Under the pieces are notes generated by a model. That model was not told where the DNA came from, made no database searches, and saw nothing but the letters and a program-made list of their open reading frames with translations. The position numbers and the translations under genes were made by a program. Of a DNA stretch of 64,000 nt, positions 59,976-64,000 are shown piece by piece; the stretch's first letter is position 1, and each line of letters starts with the position of its first letter. The stretch comes from Eonycteris spelaea (Eukaryota; Chordata; Mammalia; Chiroptera; Pteropodidae), in assembly GCA_003508835.1 (NCBI GenBank), contig PUFA01000007.1:14221001-14285000 (forward strand), read 5' to 3'.

Positions 59976-60765
59976 TTGGGGGAAGGGGAATGAAGAGGAC
60001 CCCAGAAGACCCTCCATCATCCCCTCCAGACAGAAATGGGCTCTCCTCTGTTTCCTCCGCACCTCTTAAACCACTTAACACACTGTAATTAACTAATAGA
60101 AATCTGACTCAGGTTTGACTTGGAGCTTCCCACAGGTTGAGATTTTATCTTCTATTTATCTTTGTCTCCCAAATACCCAGCAGCCTGAAGGTGTTCAAAC
60201 ATAATAGCTGAATAAATGACAAAGATAAGGATTGCAATAATATTACATTTTAATTGTCTTCTTTTCTTTCTAACACCAGAGATTCTTTTGTTGTGAAGTT
60301 AGAACAAATGACTAATGAATCACTCTGGAGCTTTGTTCCAGAACTCTGAAGACAAGAAATGGAAAAAAAAAAAAAGAGAGAGAGAGATAAGCCAAAAGGA
60401 AAAGCCCAATGGGCAAATGTAGACAGTGACACTTGGCTCTTCGGCATGTTTTTGAAATTCAAGAAGCATGTGTGAGTCAAGGGGAAGGCAGTAAAGTTCT
60501 TTGAGGATTTTCTTAAATTATCGAAACTATGATGCTGGAAAGGAAAAGGAGAAAGCTCAAAGAAATAAGAACAGAAGCTCTTACAACTTAAAAAATCACA
60601 GGGATGGAAATACACGGGAAATACTTTCCCCCAGCCCTCTTACCCCACACCCCTGCATCCTTGGTAAATGTCACTAATCAATTCGAGTATGTGTTTCCAT
60701 GGGGAGCTGAAAGTCCTCCCCAACCAGTAGGGCAGAAAAACTATGGTTATTCCCGATCTACATCA
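59976..60765. other. Unassigned intergenic stretch
   Basis: An L2/MIR-like tail may occur at 60130-60240. An A/GA-rich run lies at 60362-60389. No gene seen. Confidence 0.4.
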
Positions 60766-60766
60766 A

Positions 60767-61245
60767 GAGCTCCCAACCCTAGATGAACTTTAGACTCACC
60801 TGGTGTCTTCATCACCTTAGGCTGCCCTAACAAAATACCATAGATGAAGGGCTTACACCCAGACCTTGATTTTCTTACAATTCTGGAGTCTAGGAAGTCC
60901 AAGATCAAGGCAACAACAAGGTAGATTTAATCTGAGGTCTCTCCTTTGGCTCATAGGCGGCCACTATCTCACAAGCTCCCTGGTATCTCTTCTTAATACA
61001 GGCACTAATCCCATCCTAATGGCCTCACCCTTATACCTTCTTCTGAACTTAACTTTCACCCAAAGTCCCCATCTCCAAATAGTAACATATTGGAAGTTAA
61101 GGCTTCAGCCTATGAACTGGAGGGAACATGATTCAACCCATAGCATCTGGGGAGCTCCTAAAACATTCAACGGCCTGAGCTAACCCCATGGAAATCCTGA
61201 TTCAGTGGGCTGGGGTGAGGGGGGCGGGGTGCAAGAATCTGAGTG
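60767..61245 (+). mobile_element. MER5-type hAT transposon split by an LTR
   Basis: The left part (60767-60803, 'ctttagactcacctgg') and right part (61146-61245, 'ggggagctcctaaaacattc', 'ctgattcagtgggctggggt', 'aagaatctgag') form one MER5-like element interrupted by a MaLR LTR. Confidence 0.75.
60804..61145 (-). mobile_element. MST/MaLR solo LTR with target-site duplication
   Basis: The reverse strand has the MST LTR end: TG at 60804, 'ctgccctaacaaaataccat', 'acaattctggagtctaggaa', 'gtccaagatcaaggcaac', and CA at 61144-61145. It is flanked by CCTGG (60799-60803) and TCTGG (61146-61150), a 5-bp target duplication with one mismatch. The precise 342-bp length fits a solo LTR left by recombination. 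Confidence 0.85.
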
Positions 61246-61439
61246 CTTAAAAGTCTTCTTGAGAGAATATTTTATCACTGACATGGTTTGGAATTGCAGG
61301 CACATGATGATAACAAAAAGCAGACCTACAACCATCAATTTTATTATTGTTTTTAAAACCTTTATAGACAACACACTCCATTGCCTACACCTACCTGCCT
61401 CCCCCCACCCCCAGTACACTGCTACACCTACCCGCCCCC

Positions 61440-61625
61440 CTCCCCCCTCCCCAGTACACTGCTACTCAGCCCCTTCTGTAATTAATTTTCCATTGTGTAG
61501 ACTGGAAACTCCAGGAAGTCAGAGGATCTATCTGTTTTGCACTTCACCATTGTATCCCTGGCACCTAGCAGGGCTTGGCACAAGGTACGCTGTCAATGAT
61601 ATCTATTCAATGAAAGAAGGAAGGT
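61440..61625 (+). repeat. L2 LINE 3' tail
   Basis: 'actggaaactccaggaagtc', 'cttcaccattgtatccctgg', 'cacctagcagggcttggcac', 'atctattcaatgaaag'. Confidence 0.8.
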
Positions 61626-61828
61626 GTCAACTCAGGTTGGGCATGGCTGTCCCAGGCACCATTGCGCAACTCCACCCACCCCACAGTGTCTAATGGAGAA
61701 ACACCTGTCTAGGAACTGGCATGGCCCTCCAAGACATTCATAATAAGAGAGAGAACAATAAGGATGAGGTAATTCATTCTTCTATTCATCTAAATTTCTT
61801 CATTTAAAAAAAATTCAGAGATAATGAT

Positions 61829-61846
61829 TGTGTGTGTGTGTGTGTG
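61829..61846 (+). repeat. (GT)n microsatellite, short
   Basis: About nine GT units followed by GAGAGGGAGAGA. Confidence 0.9.
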
Positions 61847-61879
61847 AGAGGGAGAGACAGTGACCTTTTACTAAATGAT

Positions 61880-62110
61880 GGTGCAGAACTTCATATGTGG
61901 CTACTGAGCACTTGAAATGTAGCTAATGCAAAATGAGACATTTTATAAGTGGAAAATACACACTGGATTTCAAAGAGAGTATAAAAATTATAAAGATTTC
62001 ATTGATATTTTCCTACTGATTAAGTGTCGAAATTATAATATTTTCATATGTTATAACATTTTGTAATGTAATATTTTGGATACTCAAAATATATTTTAAA
62101 AAATTTTAAG
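61880..62110. mobile_element. hAT-like DNA transposon fragment
   Basis: 'tatgtggctactgagcactt', 'gaaatgtagctaatgc' and 'cacactggatttcaaagaga' match a common non-autonomous hAT family. Only one end is clear. Confidence 0.55.
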
Positions 62111-62384
62111 TCTTACTCAAAACGTATTTTAAAAACATTTTAAATCTTCCTGTGATGCTAATGATCAGCTAAGTTTGGCTACAACTGGCATTGAATACTG
62201 GATAGAGATTGATTTCAGGAAAGAATTTCAGGTAGCATCTGATGATCTGAATCAAGAATCAAATGCCAAAAACCATTTTATAGACACCATTGACCTCAGT
62301 GGTTGAAACTCTGGTATCTTGACCCACAGATATATCACAAGTGCTTTGTGACCAAAAATAATTAAAATTAAGTTTGAATATATA

Positions 62385-63615
62385 AAAATTAACTCAAAGT
62401 AGATCAAAGTCCTAAATGCAAGACCAAAAGCTATAAAACTCGTGGAAGAAAACATAGGGCAAAAGCTTTATGACAGTGGATGTGGCAGTGATTTCTTGGA
62501 TATGACACCAAAGACAGATAACAAAACAAAAAAGAGGCAAACTGGACTTCAGCATGAAAATTTAAAAATTTTGTGCATCAAAAGCCACTATTAATAGAGT
62601 AAAAAGGCAACTCACAGAAGGGGAGAAAATATTTGCAAATCATTTATCTCATGAGATTTTTTATATGTATACACACACACAGACACACACATCTCCTATA
62701 ATATAGAGAGAATTCCTAAAACTAGACCAAAAAAACAACCCAATTCAAAAATGGGTAAAGAAATTAAATAACCATTTCTCAAAAAAAAATGTCCATATAG
62801 CCAACAAGCATATGAAAAAATGCTCAACACCACTAATCATTAGGGAAAAGAAAATCACAATGAGATACCACCTCACACCCATTAGGATCGGTACCATTAA
62901 AAACAACCAAACAAACAAAAAAAAGAAATAACAAATGTTGGCAAAGATGTGGAATACTGGAACTCTTGAGCGCTGCTTGGTGAGAATGTGAAGTGGTACA
63001 GCCACTGTGGGAAACAGGATGATGATTCCTCAGAAATTTAAAAATAGAAATGCTGTATGATCTCAAATTCTACTTCTGGGCATACACCTAAAAGAATTGA
63101 AAGCAGGGTCTCAAAGTGTGTTTTGTACACCCATGTTCATTGTAGTAGTGCTCATTCTACCTAGAATGTGGAAGCAACCCCAAACGCCCACCTATGGATG
63201 AAGGATAAGCAACATGTGATCGACATATACAATGGAGTATTATGCAGCCTTAAAAAGGAAATTCTGACATCTGCTACAAGATGGGTAAACTTTGAGGACA
63301 TTGTATTAAGTGAAAAAAGACAGACACAAAAAGACAATTACTATATGACTTCATTTATACTCAGAGCAGTCAAAATCATAGAGACAGAAAGTAGGATGGT
63401 GGTTGCCAGGGGCTAGGGGAGGAGGGGACAGGGAGTTATGGTTTAACGGGTATAGTTTCGGTTTTAGAAGGTGAAACGAGTTCTGGACATAGATAGTGGT
63501 GATAGTTAAACACTGTTATGAATGTATTTAAAACCACTAAACTATACACTTAAAAATGGTTAAAATGATTACTTTTATGTATGCGTATCTTACCACAATA
63601 AAAATTGTTTGAAAA
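62385..63615 (+). mobile_element. L1M LINE: ORF2 end and 3' UTR
   Basis: A long plus-strand L1 fragment: 'ggaagaaaacatagggcaaa', 'caaactggacttcagcatga', 'aatgggtaaagaaattaaat', 'atgctcaacaccactaatca', 'atgagataccacctcacacc', 'acccatgttcattgtagtag', 'ggatggtggttgccaggggc', 'cttaccacaataaaaattgt'. The frame is broken in many places. An (AC)n block (62670-62689) sits inside. Confidence 0.9.
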
Positions 63616-63699
63616 TTAATTTACTTTCAATAAAGTGGAGCATCCTCAAGAATACCCCTTGTTACCGCCAATGTTATTTTCTCACATACTGGTATCCTC

Positions 63700-64000
63700 T
63701 TTTTTTTTTCTTTTTTAGATAAGCTTTTTTATTTTAGGATAATTTTAAATTTATAGAAAATTTCAAAAGTAGTGTAGGGAGTTCCCATATGTCCCACACC
63801 CAGTTTCCCATTATTAATATCTTACATTAGTATGGTACTTTTGTTATAATTAATGACCAAATATTGATACATACTGTGCTCAAATTTCCTTAGTTTTTCC
63901 TTAATAGCCTTTTTTGTTCCGGGATCCCATCAGAAAATAGTATTACTTTAGTCATCATGTTTCCTTAGTCTCTTTCTCTTGATTAGGACAGTTTCCCAGA
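63700..64000 (-). mobile_element. L1M LINE 3' end, cut by the window edge
   Basis: Reverse L1 3' UTR: 'aggataattttaaatttata', 'agttcccatatgtcccacac', 'ttgttccgggatcccatcag', 'catgtttccttagtctcttt'. It is the same type of 3' UTR as at 53.24 kb, and it continues past the right edge. Confidence 0.8.

Larger units (their letters stand above)
23761..64000. other. Intergenic region upstream of PAMR1
   Basis: About 40 kb with no supported coding exon. All long open frames here lie in repeats, in low-complexity sequence, or lack recognisable protein similarity and splice context. In the human map I recall, FJX1 is the next gene in this direction, farther away than the window reaches. Repeats and blank stretches within it are listed separately. 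Confidence 0.7.

Noticed and set aside
61205..61693. 162-codon plus-strand open frame
   Set aside because: It spans the end of a MER5 fragment, a C-rich stretch and an L2 tail, so its parts have unrelated origins.
23761..64000. FJX1 or another neighbouring gene of the locus
   Set aside because: No long GC-rich single-exon ORF like FJX1 is present. By my memory of the human map it lies beyond the window.
1..64000. tRNA, rRNA, snRNA, CRISPR arrays and bacterial-type operons
   Set aside because: I scanned for conserved tRNA boxes, U6/7SK-like starts and regularly spaced direct repeats and found none. The DNA is mammalian in every respect.

Overview
The window is nuclear DNA from a placental mammal. 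It has large introns with GT-AG boundaries, many old MIR, L2, L1M and MaLR repeats, dinucleotide microsatellites, and no operon-like packing of ORFs. I see no Alu, B1/B2, CAN-SINE, Bov-tA, PRE-1 or other young lineage-specific SINE, so it is probably neither primate nor rodent. I cannot name the species.

One protein-coding gene can be supported. It is the 5' part of PAMR1 (peptidase domain containing associated with muscle regeneration 1), on the minus strand. Exon 1 (23458-23530) encodes the start codon and signal peptide. Exon 2 (7991-8167) and exon 3 (3847-3975) encode the cysteine-rich N-terminal region. The three coding pieces join in frame to give the first 126 residues. The CUB, EGF, sushi and trypsin-like regions known for the family must lie to the left of position 1. 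Intron 1 is 15,290 bp, intron 2 is 4,015 bp, and intron 3 runs off the left edge. A GC-rich promoter region lies around 23330-23760.

From about 23.8 kb to the right edge (40 kb) I find no convincing coding exon. From memory of the human 11p13 map, the next gene upstream of PAMR1 is FJX1, about 90 kb away, so this stretch reads as intergenic. It holds a decayed ERV-L-like provirus (about 31.5-34.9 kb), several solo LTRs, four large L1 3'-end fragments (others lie in the introns), an old repeat split by a later L1 (52.5-54.6 kb), a MaLR LTR inserted in a MER5-type hAT element with a visible target-site duplication (60.8-61.2 kb), and an 87% identical inverted repeat around an MLT1 LTR (30.3-31.1 kb). 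Several AT-rich, apparently repeat-free blocks (40.3, 42, 55.8 and 57.7 kb) are candidate conserved regulatory elements.

I did not find an undescribed biological system. The observations most worth checking are the competing splice sites at the exon 1/2 junction, a short upstream ORF and a G-rich tract near the first splice donor, and the inverted repeat.
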